Source: Turbatrix aceti (taxonomy: Eukaryota; Nematoda; Chromadorea; Rhabditida; Panagrolaimidae). Taken from it: a stretch of 64,000 bases of DNA. Below, in pieces: positions 22,372-32,825 of the stretch; the stretch's first letter is position 1, and the number at the start of each line of letters is the position of its first letter. Where the stretch lies: positions 11,290,471 through 11,354,470 of the forward strand of contig OZ017767.1 of assembly GCA_963969345.1 (NCBI GenBank), written 5' to 3'. The notes under the pieces were generated by a model, which saw only the letters and a list, made by a program, of their open reading frames with translations, searched no databases and was not told the DNA's origin. Position numbers and translations under genes: made by a program.

Positions 22372-24520
22372 TCATCGTGCTAGTTTTGCGCGAATAAGCA
22401 GACCGTTGTAGCCGACAAAATGAATCATGATGATGTAGAAAAACATGCACAGCCAATTGAAGTACATGTTGTTATCATGAAAATACAAGTTGTCAATGAC
22501 CTGTTGACCATTTTCTTCGCAGTACTCGACCTCGTGTCCGTCAGTGTCAGTGCACAAAATTTTTTCTTTATTTTTGAATTCGTTGACAATTAGTGACTCG
22601 TAGCCAAATCGAAACCAGCTCAGATACTGAATCCAGCGAATGACAGCCGGCATTTTGCTGATGTTGGTAAACAGTCCACCAGTGATAGAGAAAACTGAAA
22701 GCAGAGGACCCGAAATAGACACAGCAATGGCATACGATGGAGCGCACGCGCTGACGGCATATCCAACACTCAGAACAGACCACTCGATGAGCATGCAAGT
22801 AAAAATCGTACGGAGAAAGCAGAATATGTTAGCTTCGAGGCCCATGAGGTAGTAGGAAATAGACACCAACAGTATACCATCTATCGTAAAAAGAGGAAGG
22901 TAGGAAAAAAACTGGAAGAAAAAAAATAGATTTTCAGTTACAAAAAACTATTTACCAACCTTGGCGAGGTAGTACAAACTTATAGGATATATCCCATCGT
23001 TATACTCTCTCACAACCATTGGAAAATCGGCAGGCATGAAAGTCTGAACTCCAAAAGTAGTCGCATAAGTCAGTTCAGAGATGTAATAAAACAAGGCGCC
23101 TTTCAAGTTGCTCATTGTGTCCTGCAAAGAATTATTTATTTTAACATCCAATAAAAACTAATTTTGACACTAACCTGATTTAGCATTACGTGCGATGGAT
23201 CAAAGAAAAGAAATCCCATAAAAAAGCCCATGAAAATCTTCTGGACAATTTTCGCACGAAAAAGTGAAGGATTTCGCAGGTTGTCGAGGAACGATCGGGT
23301 AAAAAGCGTGGCAAAGCGACGAAAGACGGGAACACGACCACGGCCGACGAGAACTTCCTTGTTTCGGGCCTTACATTCCGCCGTCCAGACCCCGATATCC
23401 TTGGCGTATTCGCTCTGTTCGAACTAAAAAGAATGAAAAAACTATGACGACGGCAAAAACACAAAAAAAATGATCTCGAAACGAAAACATGAATTACTGT
23501 ATCAGAAGAAAAATTTGCAATGAGTGGGTTCTCGCAGCGAAAATGTGTTTACATTTTTTTTTCGTTTCAGGAACCACATGCCAAAATTCTTATCAGTTTT
23601 ATCTTTCTCTGTATCAAAAAACTTACGATGTCGCAAATTTTGGTGATCTTTTCTCTGCATTCGTCTTCTTGATCCGGGATAACAGCCAGATTGTGGATAT
23701 ATATATCAGCGGGATTAGAATGAGCAGGAATCTGGACACCGCAGTCAGCAAAAAATTTGTAAGCACTGGGCGTAGGTCCAAAATACGCCACTCTACCCAG
23801 AGCGAGTAGAAAAACCTTGTCAAATATGCCGAACACCTCCGAGGCAGGCTGATGGATCGTGCAGATGATAGTGCGACCCTTGCGTGCCATTCTCGAGAGC
23901 GTTGACACGACTTGTTCTGCCATGTAGGAATCCAGACCAGTTGTGGGCTCATCGCAGAAGAGAAGCGACGGATTAGCCAGTATTTCAGAAGCAAAAGAGA
24001 GTCTCTTCGCCTCGCCGCCGCTGATGCCCTTTTTCAAGCCGGGAACGCCGATCCGGGAAAACTGGGATTTCTGAAGCTCGAGTTCGGAGATGACGGCGTC
24101 GACCCGGTAGATCCGGGCCGCGCGGGACATCTTGCTGTGGAGCCGGAGGTGGGCCTGCATCGTGAGGTGCTCGCGCACGGTCAGCGTGCCGATGAAGAGG
24201 TCCTCCTGCTGGATGTACGCACTCACGGATCCGATGGCGGCCTTCTGGATCGGACGACCCTCGAGCAGGACATCACCGGTCACGTTGAGGCCTTTGAGGT
24301 TGCGTTGCAGCAGCGTGTTGAGCAGGGTGGTCTTACCCGCACCACTGGCCCCCATCAGCGCGACGAGTTGTCCCGGCAGGACCGCGCCACTGATGTCCCG
24401 GAGCAGTACTCGGTTCTGCTTCGTGGAGACGTTGATGTTTTCCCAGCATATGCTGACTTCTTTGACGGAAGGAAGCTTGAAGAGTTGCACAAGTTCATCG
24501 GACGAAGGCAAAGATGTCAT
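22372..24520 (-). CDS. ABCG (White-type) half-transporter
   Basis: ATP-binding cassette half-transporter of 614 aa in four exons: 24520-23627, 23423-23175, 23121-22960 and 22911-22372, all phase 0. The nucleotide-binding domain comes first, as in ABCG: Walker A GASGAGKTT (57-65), Q-loop AYIQQEDLF, signature ISGGEAKRLS (166-175), Walker B LLFCDEPTTGLDS (about 186-198) and the switch-His block CTIHQPASEVF. The last 300 residues hold the six membrane helices. Half-transporters pair to export lipids, pigments or xenobiotics. I took the ATG at 24520; the open frame extends to 24583 without another ATG. Exon 1 is notably GC-rich, which creates long antisense ORFs that are shadows. Confidence 0.95.
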
Positions 24521-24943
24521 TTGCGAGAGTTGCAATTTGTTGATATAAAAAACTGAATGGCAGGCAGAAAAAAACTGATACACAGTTTTTTCATGGAATG
24601 CTAATTACGGACGTGTGAACAATTTTTTGCGGCGTAAAAACATGTTTTTTGAAAGAAAAATTATCGCAGCAAAAAGCCAAAACCCGCAAAGAATAGTCTC
24701 GGCACGAAAAAAAACGCGCTGCAAAACCTGCGACTTCAAATCGTTTTTTTTTTAATTTTCGCAGGAAACACAAAATTAAAAAAGCTGGGCACATTTTATA
24801 ATTCGTTGTACAGGCATATGTACTATAAAGTGGACAGTGTGTAAAAGTAATAAAAAATGCTGCAGTATGATATGGATTACGGTAGCAATCTACGCGGAAT
24901 GTATATAAAAAACAATCAAAAACTGAGATACTGCAAGTTTTTA
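24521..24943. other. upstream of ABCG and 3' flank of orphan gene A
   Basis: The part from about 24780 to 24943 is the 3' flank of copy A and matches the 3' flanks of copies B (27740-27900) and C (29380-29530), including CATTCCGCGTAGA and TACCGTAATCCATAT on the minus strand. The rest holds the ABCG promoter region, with no clear TATA box. Confidence 0.6.
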
Positions 24944-26189
24944 CTATCGCAAAAACAACTCTGGGGACTCCATTTCAATTTCCCCATCTGAAGGCCTCGA
25001 TGAAAGTGACGCGGTATCCAGCACAGAAGTCACAGAAATCTGGGCAGTCGCGGTCGGTCGGATGCTCGGTGACAATGAAAGTTGTTCGATAAAGGCAGGT
25101 GGTGCCAAGGGGGTCCACACAACCGGTATGTGAAGGTAAGACGACGGCATCTGGGGCGTTTGAGGTTGTAATGAGGCAGTAACACCGGGAGCATGAATAA
25201 TTGTTGGATTACGATGACTTGGGGGCTTTCCAGGACACATACCCAGAAACTCCACTTCTGGATCCTGATCAACGGATTTTCGAGACCTCTTCTGACTCTG
25301 TTCTCTTTCATCGGTCATTCTATCCACAAAATTCATGGCTCGAAGTCCCCGCTTGTAGGTGGAAATGGGCTTGGCGACATCGCCGGTAGCCTTGAGTAGC
25401 TGGTCTGTCGCGCAGGTTAGCACCTCTTTGGTCGGGGTATCCAGTCCACCGGGTCGCGAAATATCCGGGAGCGACACAATCGACCGAAGAACATCCAGCA
25501 GCGAAGAAGTGACTCCTCCAAAATACCCAGCACAGTCCAGGAACTTGGAAAGTCCGTCGACAGCCTGGAGAAGATCATTTACAATTTTCTGGAGTTGATC
25601 GTTTCCATGACCCGGTTGAAGGGTCAAAATCGAGTTAGCAGCTGACAGGATCGTAAACGCAGATTTCCCGTGTGGATTCTGTCCGTCGACGTGAATCGTC
25701 ATAATAGGAGTATTGAGTTCGGAAGGCTGGCTCGCATTTTTCGTCAGTTTGACGACCTTCAAATTGAGAGCTTTGATTTGTTTGTCCTTTGCTTTTATCT
25801 GAGCCGCATGATGAAGGCGTGCAAGTGACAACTGCTTTTTGTAGTCCGTATTGTCGACATTAGAAGGGCTTGGGGCGTCTGAAAAATCAAAAACCTTTCA
25901 AAAAATTGTTATTAAAATAAAAAAATTACTTTTGAGTTCGAAACCCGAAGAAAGCGCGAGTTGCATGCAGCATGCGAGTTGAATGACGTTCGTGTAATTG
26001 CCGTAGGGATCTGGAGGAGGCTTCTGACGTGCTAAAAAATGTTTCCATTCAAACGATGGCCAAATAAGATTTGCCAAAAACTTTTGTTCGTAAACAATAC
26101 CAACCTTGACGTGGTTTCTTTGGTGCACGAGGTTTGGCTCTCTTCGCGTTATATGCGCGTAGATTACGCATTTTCTTCCGGGAGACCAT
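24944..26189 (-). CDS. orphan basic-headed protein, copy A
   Basis: Unknown protein of 373 aa, three exons on the minus strand: 26189-26105, 26031-25930 and 25878-24944. Exon 1 encodes a basic head (MVSRKKMRNLRAYNAKRAK, ending KPRQ). Exon 2 encodes a block almost invariant in the three copies (DPYGNYTNVIQLACCMQLAL.SGF.LK). Exon 3 holds a Lys-rich heptad-like stretch (QIKAKDKQIKALNLKV), then the core HVDGQNPHGKSAFTILSAAN through LLKATGDVAKPISTYKRGLRAM, then a Ser/Pro-rich tail ending in an acidic DGEIEMESPE. The intron phases and lengths match copies B and C. The basic head suggests a nuclear or nucleic-acid-binding protein, but that is inference. I know no domain for it. Confidence 0.8.
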
Positions 26190-26444
26190 TATTGTTGTCT
26201 AAAAATCACGTTAGTTAGTTACATTGCAAAAAAAGAAACAACAACAAAAAATACAAACAACAACAAAACAATATGCACGACAAAGATTTCAAGGTTTTTC
26301 AATGCCTTGGCAAAAAGTGACAAAGAAACTTGTTTTCGGGGCAAGCAAGCCAATTTTTGCTAGATTAGTTCAGAAATTTTCGATTATATTGTTGTGTTGT
26401 TTTTATTGTTGTTTTTTTAAATCTTCTTGATTTTTTAGACGACA
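26190..26444. promoter_or_regulatory. shared divergent promoter of copies A and B
   Basis: Only 255 bases separate the two start codons, so this must contain both promoters. The B-proximal part (about 26285-26444) is repeated ahead of copy C (about 27975-28133): both hold TGCCTTGGCAAA.AGTGACAAA, TTAGTTCAGAA and the ATTTTTTAGACGACAATGGT that runs into the ATG. The TTTTAG just before GACGACAATG is a good acceptor and could be a trans-splice site. Confidence 0.6.
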
Positions 26445-27711
26445 ATGGTATCTCGAAAGCTAAGGAATCACCTGAGCAAATTAAGATCGAAGAAAACCAA
26501 GCTTAATGGCGACGTCAAGGCTGTAAAAAAACCTTCTGTGCCAAAAAAACCACGTCAAGGTTGGTCTTGTTCACGATCAAAAGTTTTGATTTTGTGTGGC
26601 TATCGATTGAACAAAAAAAACTAATTTTTAGCACGCAAAAAGCCTCCTTCGGATCCTTATGGCAATTACACGAACGTAATTCAACTCGCATGCTGCATGC
26701 AACTCGCACTTTCCTCTGGTTTCAAACTCAAGGGTATGTTTTTTTTTATTTTACAATTTTTGAAGGTGCTTGTTTTTTTCAGACGTCCCAAAACCCCCTC
26801 AAGTTGACAACACGGACTACAAAAAGCAGTTGTTTACTATGCGCCTCCGTCATGCTGCTCAGATAAAAGCAAAAGAAAAACAAATCAGAACTCTCAATTT
26901 CAAACTCGCCAAATTTACGAAAACTGCCAACCAGCTTTCCGAGCTGAATAATCCTGTTTTGATGATTCACGTTGACGGACAGAATCCACACGGGAAATCT
27001 GCGTTTACGATCCTGTCAGCTGCTAACTCGATTTTGACCCTTCAACCGGGTCATGGAAACGATCAACTCCAGAAAATTGTAAATGATCTTCTCCAGGCTG
27101 TCGACGGACTTTCCAAGTTCCTGGATTGTGCTGGGTATTTTGGAGGAGTCACTTCTTCGCTGCTGGATGTTCTTCGGTCGATTGTGTCGCTCCCGGATAT
27201 TTCACGACCCGGTGGACTGGATACCCCGACCAAAGAGGTGCTAACCTGCGCGACAGACCGGCTGCTCAAGGCTACCGGCGATGTCTCCAAGCCCATTGCT
27301 ACCTACAAGCGGGGACTTCGTTCTATGAAAACGACGGATCAACGAGCTCCGAAGTGCTTTCGAACTTCAACCACCACAATAACCGCTGGTCGGGACCGGG
27401 ATCCAGAAGTTCAGTATCTGGGAAGCCGTCCTGGAAATCCCCCAAGTCATCGTAGTCCCACGATTGTCCAAGCGCCAGGTGTTTCGGTACACCAGACTCC
27501 CCAGATGCCGTCGTCTTACGTTCAGATGCCGGTTATGTGGAAACCGTTGGCACCTGTTTTCGCCGAGAAACCCTCGTCGCCACCGAGCACCAGTCCCACG
27601 GCGACTGCCCAGATTTCTGTGACTTCTGTGCTCGATACCGCGTCGCTGTCCTCCAGACCCTCGGGCGACGGAGAAATCGAAATGGAGTCTCCGATGTTGA
27701 TTTCGCAATAG
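26445..27711 (+). CDS. orphan basic-headed protein, copy B
   Basis: Paralogue of copies A and C, 381 aa, exons 26445-26559, 26632-26733 and 26783-27711. It keeps the basic exon 1 ending KKPRQ, the DPYGNYTNVIQLACCMQLAL exon 2 and the exon 3 core. The core from about 26950 to 27320 is almost identical in DNA to A and C, while the tail and exon 1 differ more, which points to gene conversion or recent duplication. The tail is Ser/Pro/Thr-rich and ends GEIEMESPMLISQ. Function unknown. Confidence 0.8.
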
Positions 27712-27904
27712 AAAAAAACTACCGTATCTAAATAATTGTTGTCCGTTTTTTTAATATACATTCCGCGTAGACTGCTACCGTAATCCATATCTTACTGTAG
27801 CATTTTTTATTACTTTGACACACTTTTTTGTTGCTATGCCAACTTTATATGTTCATAATATTCCAGTACAACGATTTATAAAATGTGTCCAGCAATTTTT
27901 GTTG
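27712..27904. repeat. duplicated 3' flank of the orphan family
   Basis: This matches the 3' flanks of copies A and C. Shared blocks are ATTCCGCGTAGACTGCTACC, GTAATCCATAT, TATGCCAACTTTATA and GATTTATAAAATGTGTCCAG. Confidence 0.7.
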
Positions 27905-27963
27905 AATATCAAGTGTGCCATTACTGCAATACCCAGAATCCACGATATTGGAGGGAACGAGAA
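27905..27963 (-). pseudogene. relic of the TWK channel last exon
   Basis: On the minus strand the frame reads VPSNIVDSGYCSNGTLDIQ, matching the C-terminus of the TWK channel (VPSNIADSGYYGNGTLDV) at 29537-29596. The channel's stop is changed to a Gln codon and the match ends after about 59 bases, where sequence copied from the B/C promoter begins. It shows that the duplicated unit once included the end of the channel gene. Confidence 0.75.
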
Positions 27964-28133
27964 CTTTGAAGTTTTCAAAGTTTTTGGTGCCTTGGCAAAG
28001 AGTGACAAAAATACTTGCTTTCCGGACAAACAAGCGCTGCATTTTTTTCTAGAGTAGTTCAGAAGATTTCGGGTATGTTGTTGGTTGTTTATTTTTTGTT
28101 TCCAATCTAATCACTTTGATTTTTTAGACGACA

Positions 28134-29353
28134 ATGGTCTCCCTGAAGAAAAAGCAGCATCTGCGCGCAATGCGCTTGAAGAGACACAAGCGTGACGTCA
28201 ATGAAGAGGTTGTAGAAAAACCTCGCGCACCGAAAAAACCTCGTCAAGGTTTGTATGATTTACAAATAAGGGTTATCATTTGAACGAAATAAAGCCCACT
28301 TTTAGCACGGCAGAAGGCTCCTTCGGATCCATACGGCAATTACACGAACGTAATTCAACTCGCATGCTGCATGCAACTCGCGCTTTTTTCTGGTTTCAAA
28401 CTCAAGGGTATGTTTTATGAAACATAGTTTTCTTCAATAAGTTACTCTGACAATAATTTTTTTTAGATGTGCCAGGCCCTTCTAAAGTCGACAATACGGA
28501 CTACAAAAAGCAATTGTCACTTGAACGCCGAAATCATGGACATCAGATCAAGGCGAAAGACAAACAAATCAGAACTCTCAATTTCAAACTCGCCAAATTT
28601 ACGAAAACTGCCAACCAGCTTTCCGAGCTGAATAATCCTGTTTTGACGATTCACGTTGACGGACAGAATCCACACGGAGAAGCTGCTTTTGCTACGCTCT
28701 CAGCTGTCAACTCGATTCTGACCCTTCAACCGGGTCATGGAAACGATCAACTCCAGAAAATTGTAAATGATCTTCTCCAGGCTGTCGACGGACTTTCCAA
28801 GTTCCTGGATTGTGCTGCGTATTTTGGAGGAGTCACTTCTTCGCTGCTGAATGTTCTTCGGTCGATTGTGTCACTCCCGGATATTACGCGACCCGGTGGA
28901 CTGGATACCCCGACCAAAGAGGTGCTAACCTGCGCGACAGACCAGCTACTCAAGGCTACCGGCGATGTCGCCAAGCCCATTGCCACCTACAAGCGGGGAC
29001 TTCGAGCTATGAAAGTACAAAATGCGACTGATCAGCCGACCCAGAAGAAATCTCGAAAAACCGTCGATCAGGATCCAGAAGTTCAGTTTCTCAGTACGAG
29101 TTCTGGAAAGCCGCCAAGTCATCGTAATCCAACAATTATTCACTCTCCCGGTGTTGGTGCAACAATGTCATACCCGACGCCCAAGATGCCGGTTAGTTCG
29201 ATCCCCTTGGCACCAGCTTTTGCGGATCAACCGTCACTGACAAGCACGAGTCCCACAGCGACTACCCAGGTGCTGGATGCCGCGTCGCTGTCTTTCAGAC
29301 CCTCGGACGACGGAGAAATAGAAATGGAGTTTCCGGTGTTGATTTCGCAATAG
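28134..29353 (+). CDS. orphan basic-headed protein, copy C
   Basis: Third paralogue, 367 aa, exons 28134-28248, 28306-28407 and 28467-29353, in tandem with copy B. Exon 1 is strongly basic (MVSLKKKQHLRAMRLKRHKR). The exon 3 start (QIKAKDKQIRTLNFKLAKF) is identical or nearly so to B, and the core differs from B at few positions. The tail is shorter and ends GEIEMEFPVLISQ. It is convergent with the TWK gene, with stops 183 bases apart. Confidence 0.8.
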
Positions 29354-29536
29354 AAAAAAAACTACAGTATCTCATTTGTTGTCTTTTTTAAATTACATTC
29401 CGCGTAGACTGCTACCGTAATCCATATAACACTGTAGCATAATTTTATCACTGTGACACACTTTTTTTGTTGTTATGCCAACTTTATACATAATATACCC
29501 GTATGGCGATTTATAAAATGTGTCCAGCTTTTTTTG

Positions 29537-32500
29537 TTAAACATCAAGTGTGCCATTACCGTAATACCCAGAATCCGCGATATTTGAGGGAACGAGTGAT
29601 GGCGATCTGCCCTTGAACGATCGCCTTGTTGCCTGGCTGGCTTCACTCAAAGGCTTACTCGACTGAGATTTTGAAAAATCCGTAGGCAGAAGGCCAACGA
29701 GACTCTGTACCCTGCTGAGTTGGGCAGTTGCTTCGGCATCTTCGGAAAAATGCTGACACGACGGACACCTGGTCATCGTAGTTTTTGGCAGAAAAGCCGG
29801 TTGAATGACCGGTGACGAGTTTCTTCGCTTGATCAACTCTGGGGGAACCAAAAAGCCCTTGGGTGGTGTCGTCTCCGGTGGACTCGCGGATGTACGACTG
29901 ACTTTGATGATCGGACGAGGAGTTGTGGTTCCTGAATGATTTCTGGACGGTGGAAGAGGGGGAAGGCCTTGTCGACGCTTTTTTTGCCTCGCAAGACGAA
30001 TTTTTTCTTCCTGTTGTTGTCGGACTTCGGCTTCGATGAGTTTGGCAACGGATTCGGTGCTGTATCCAAAAGTCAGGTCGTGGTAGGCTAGCGAGTATAG
30101 ACTGTCCACGTCGTACATGGATACGGTGGTGGCGGTTGAGGATTGGGAGTCGACTGAAGATTCAGGGGTGACTGAAATTTCTTTTTGTTAAATCTGAACA
30201 AAACCGGATTTTTTATACAGCGTAAAATTTTTTTTTAATTTTTTTATTTAAAAATTAAATAAAAAAATTTTCTCGTGCAAATGTTTTTCAGGTTTTTTTT
30301 GCAAAAAAAATGGAAAAACTTTTTTAGTTGCTTTGTAATGTTTTCGTGTGCAGGTTTTTGTTTAGTACTTTCGTAAAGTTTTTATAAAAAAAATTTTTTT
30401 GCAAAAAAAAATGTTTTCGTTTACAATTATTTTTTTTCTGTACATTTTCTGGGGGGTTAGTGATCTCGTTTTTCTGTATGCCCTGCTTACCAAGTCGAAT
30501 ACCCTCATTATCAGTAAATGCCGTCGCCACGGGTTCACCAATGACAATTCCCTGTGTCATTGCAGTCGAAGGATCCACGGCATGACTGTCAATAAATTTA
30601 GTGAATTTTTTACTATTGATTGCTCTAGCGAATATCCGGTCTCTAAAATAAAAAAAAATTATCATATTTTTCTGCAAAAAAAATAAAAAAAATTATACTT
30701 GAAATTTCCATCATTCTTAGCCATGGTCCGGGCTTTTTCCATCGCCTGTGCCGCTTTGAGAGTTTTCATGCTAAAGTTTAGCGTAAAATTCCCTCTTCTC
30801 CTCAGCAGTTTTGGTCTCTTTTTGTTCGTCGCAACAGAAGCCTTTGAAATCGAGCCCATGTCGACGGATCCAATAAAGTTGTGATGAGCCATGCTTGAAG
30901 GCGTCTGTCTATCGATGGCATCCTTATCCTCATCGTCCGAATCCTCGGCGGATGAATCACCCTCGCTGTCATCAAATTGTTTGACGATTACTGTGTCCAC
31001 GAATTTTTGAGCAACCCAATTCATGACACGTCGATTGATAACTGTTGGCCAGGATTCTTCTTCGACAACTTGGGCGTGCTCAAGCATGACTTCGTGAGTG
31101 TCAAGGAATTGAAGAGATTCTGAAATTGGGGATCTGTTGCTTTCCTGCGCCATTATTGTAGCCATTTTCTCGATTTCAGCGAGGTATTCTTGTAGAAGTT
31201 GTTCGAGCATTCTTTCGATCGTTTCCTACAATAATTTTGAAAATTAAAAAAAATTGGTGGTCTTGCAATGAAATTTTTATTTTCGTGCTCAGACAATCTG
31301 TCACAGTAGTCATCTAAACAGTGGTCTCACAACGAAAAAATCTTTCGTGCTGAGACCACTTTGCGTTGGACATTCGTTTTTTACCCACCTGTAGCAAATT
31401 AATGCACATGGATAACAGTGCCAAACCAATCAGGATAAGCATAAAATTAAAAATCATCATATCCGGCTTTGAAGGAACGATATCACCAAGTCCAACCGTA
31501 CTGATGGATACAAAAAAGAAATATACCGAAGTCAGGTAGCCCCATTCTGTTTCCCAAACACAAAATAGAGCAGCGCTGAGGAGAATCCATAACAGAAGAA
31601 TCGTAAATGCCAGTGGTATGGGAAATGCCCCCGATCCACCGAGACTGACTTGGTCGACTGATTTCTTTTGATCTTCTATCACAAGAGTTATGTCATCATC
31701 GATGAGTTGCTTTTTGTCGGATTTGGAGATGGATGTGATATCGTTGCTTGTGTTATCCGCTAGGCTATTGCGTTTTTCGAAGGAGCTGGGGTCGTTTGTA
31801 AATGACCCCGGAGTCGGGAGATCATTGGCTAGTGATATGTTTTGCAGGGTCTAAAATTAAAAAAAAAATTTTTATTTAAAATGTTTGAAAAATTTTTTAA
31901 ATGATTTTTATTAATTAAATTTCATTTTTTGAAAGCCTTAATTAAAAAAAATAAAGCTTTCATTTGAAAATTTTAATTTAAAAAAAACAATTTTTTTTTA
32001 TTTTAAACTAAATTTGAAACATTATTTTTATTCGCTAAGTTTTATTTTTTTCTTTTTATATTAAAAACCTTAATAAAAGAAATAAAGTTTTATTTGAAAT
32101 TTTTTTTTTAAATATTTTTTGAAAAAAAAATTATTTTCAAAAGAGAAACACATTTTTTAAAATAAATTACTACCTTCGAAGTTCCGCTGGATTTACTTCT
32201 GCTACTAGCAGCTTTTTCCGGCAACTTTTTTCTGGCAGCTCTCCAACGCTTGTAAATCTTCCTGAACGCTCTCGAAAGAAGTTTGCCGACATCTTTGAGA
32301 ATTATGAGAAAAATAGGAATACCGATCATTATGTAAAAAATTGTGAGTATTTTACCCGATTGAGTTTTGACAAGTGGGTACCCGTAACCTAAAAAATACA
32401 TATGTCAATGGTAAAAATTAACAAAATTTCTTACCAATTGTAGTGTAAAGCTGTCCGGCGTACATGGCACTGCCCATCCACGTCCAAGGACTGGGAGCGC

Positions 32501-32825
32501 TTCTTTCCTCGATGACCTGGGTCAGGTTGAGGAAATCTATAAACCAAAATAGGGATTCCTTGACGAGCTGCTTTTTGAGGTCAAATCCATCTGTGCCATT
32601 GATTTTGACACTTTCCATGGCCATAATTCGTTCAACGGCTCGATTGAAGGCGAATTCAGTGTAGTTACGGTACTGCTGCCTTAGTTTTTTGTCTTCCTCA
32701 AGTTCGACATTTCGGAAGACAATTGCCCCTGCCAGGGTGTACGAAATGAGGACAATGAAGGGAAGCGAGTAAGACACCCGAAATTTCTGGTAAGCCCATT
32801 TGAATTTTCCGTAGAGCGTGCCCAT
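29537..32825 (-). CDS. TWK two-pore-domain potassium channel
   Basis: Plasma-membrane K2P leak channel of 793 aa in six exons: 32825-32435, 32388-32174, 31850-31389, 31225-30699, 30642-30491 and 30171-29537. Domain order: M1 (LPFIVLISYTLAGAIVF), an extracellular cap with NGT and NLT sites, first pore filter TTIGYGYP (about 128-135), M2 (ILTIFYIMIGIPIFLIIL), a Ser-rich loop, M3 (PLAFTILLLWILLSAALF), second filter STVGLGDIVP and M4 (MMIFNFMLILIGLALLSMCINLL). Both filters look functional. The cytosolic tail after M4 is about 440 residues, much longer than in most K2P channels. It contains an acidic block (DDSEGDSSAEDSDDEDKD), a Lys/Arg helix and Ser/Pro-rich segments. The donor at 30491 was chosen because it alone keeps the frame into the last exon. 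The tail exons are less certain than the pore exons. Confidence 0.92.

Noticed and set aside
23912..24556. Long + strand ORFs opposite the ABCG nucleotide-binding exon
   Set aside because: The minus strand carries Walker A, signature and Walker B motifs; the + strand frames are shadows.
24521..24583. Extension of ABCG to an upstream start at 24583
   Set aside because: No ATG lies in that part of the frame; the first ATG is at 24520.
27063..27296. Antisense ORFs (MGLETSPVALSSRSV... and its copies at 25359 and 28747)
   Set aside because: The same frame recurs opposite all three orphan copies because their cores are nearly identical; the sense strand has the spliced genes.
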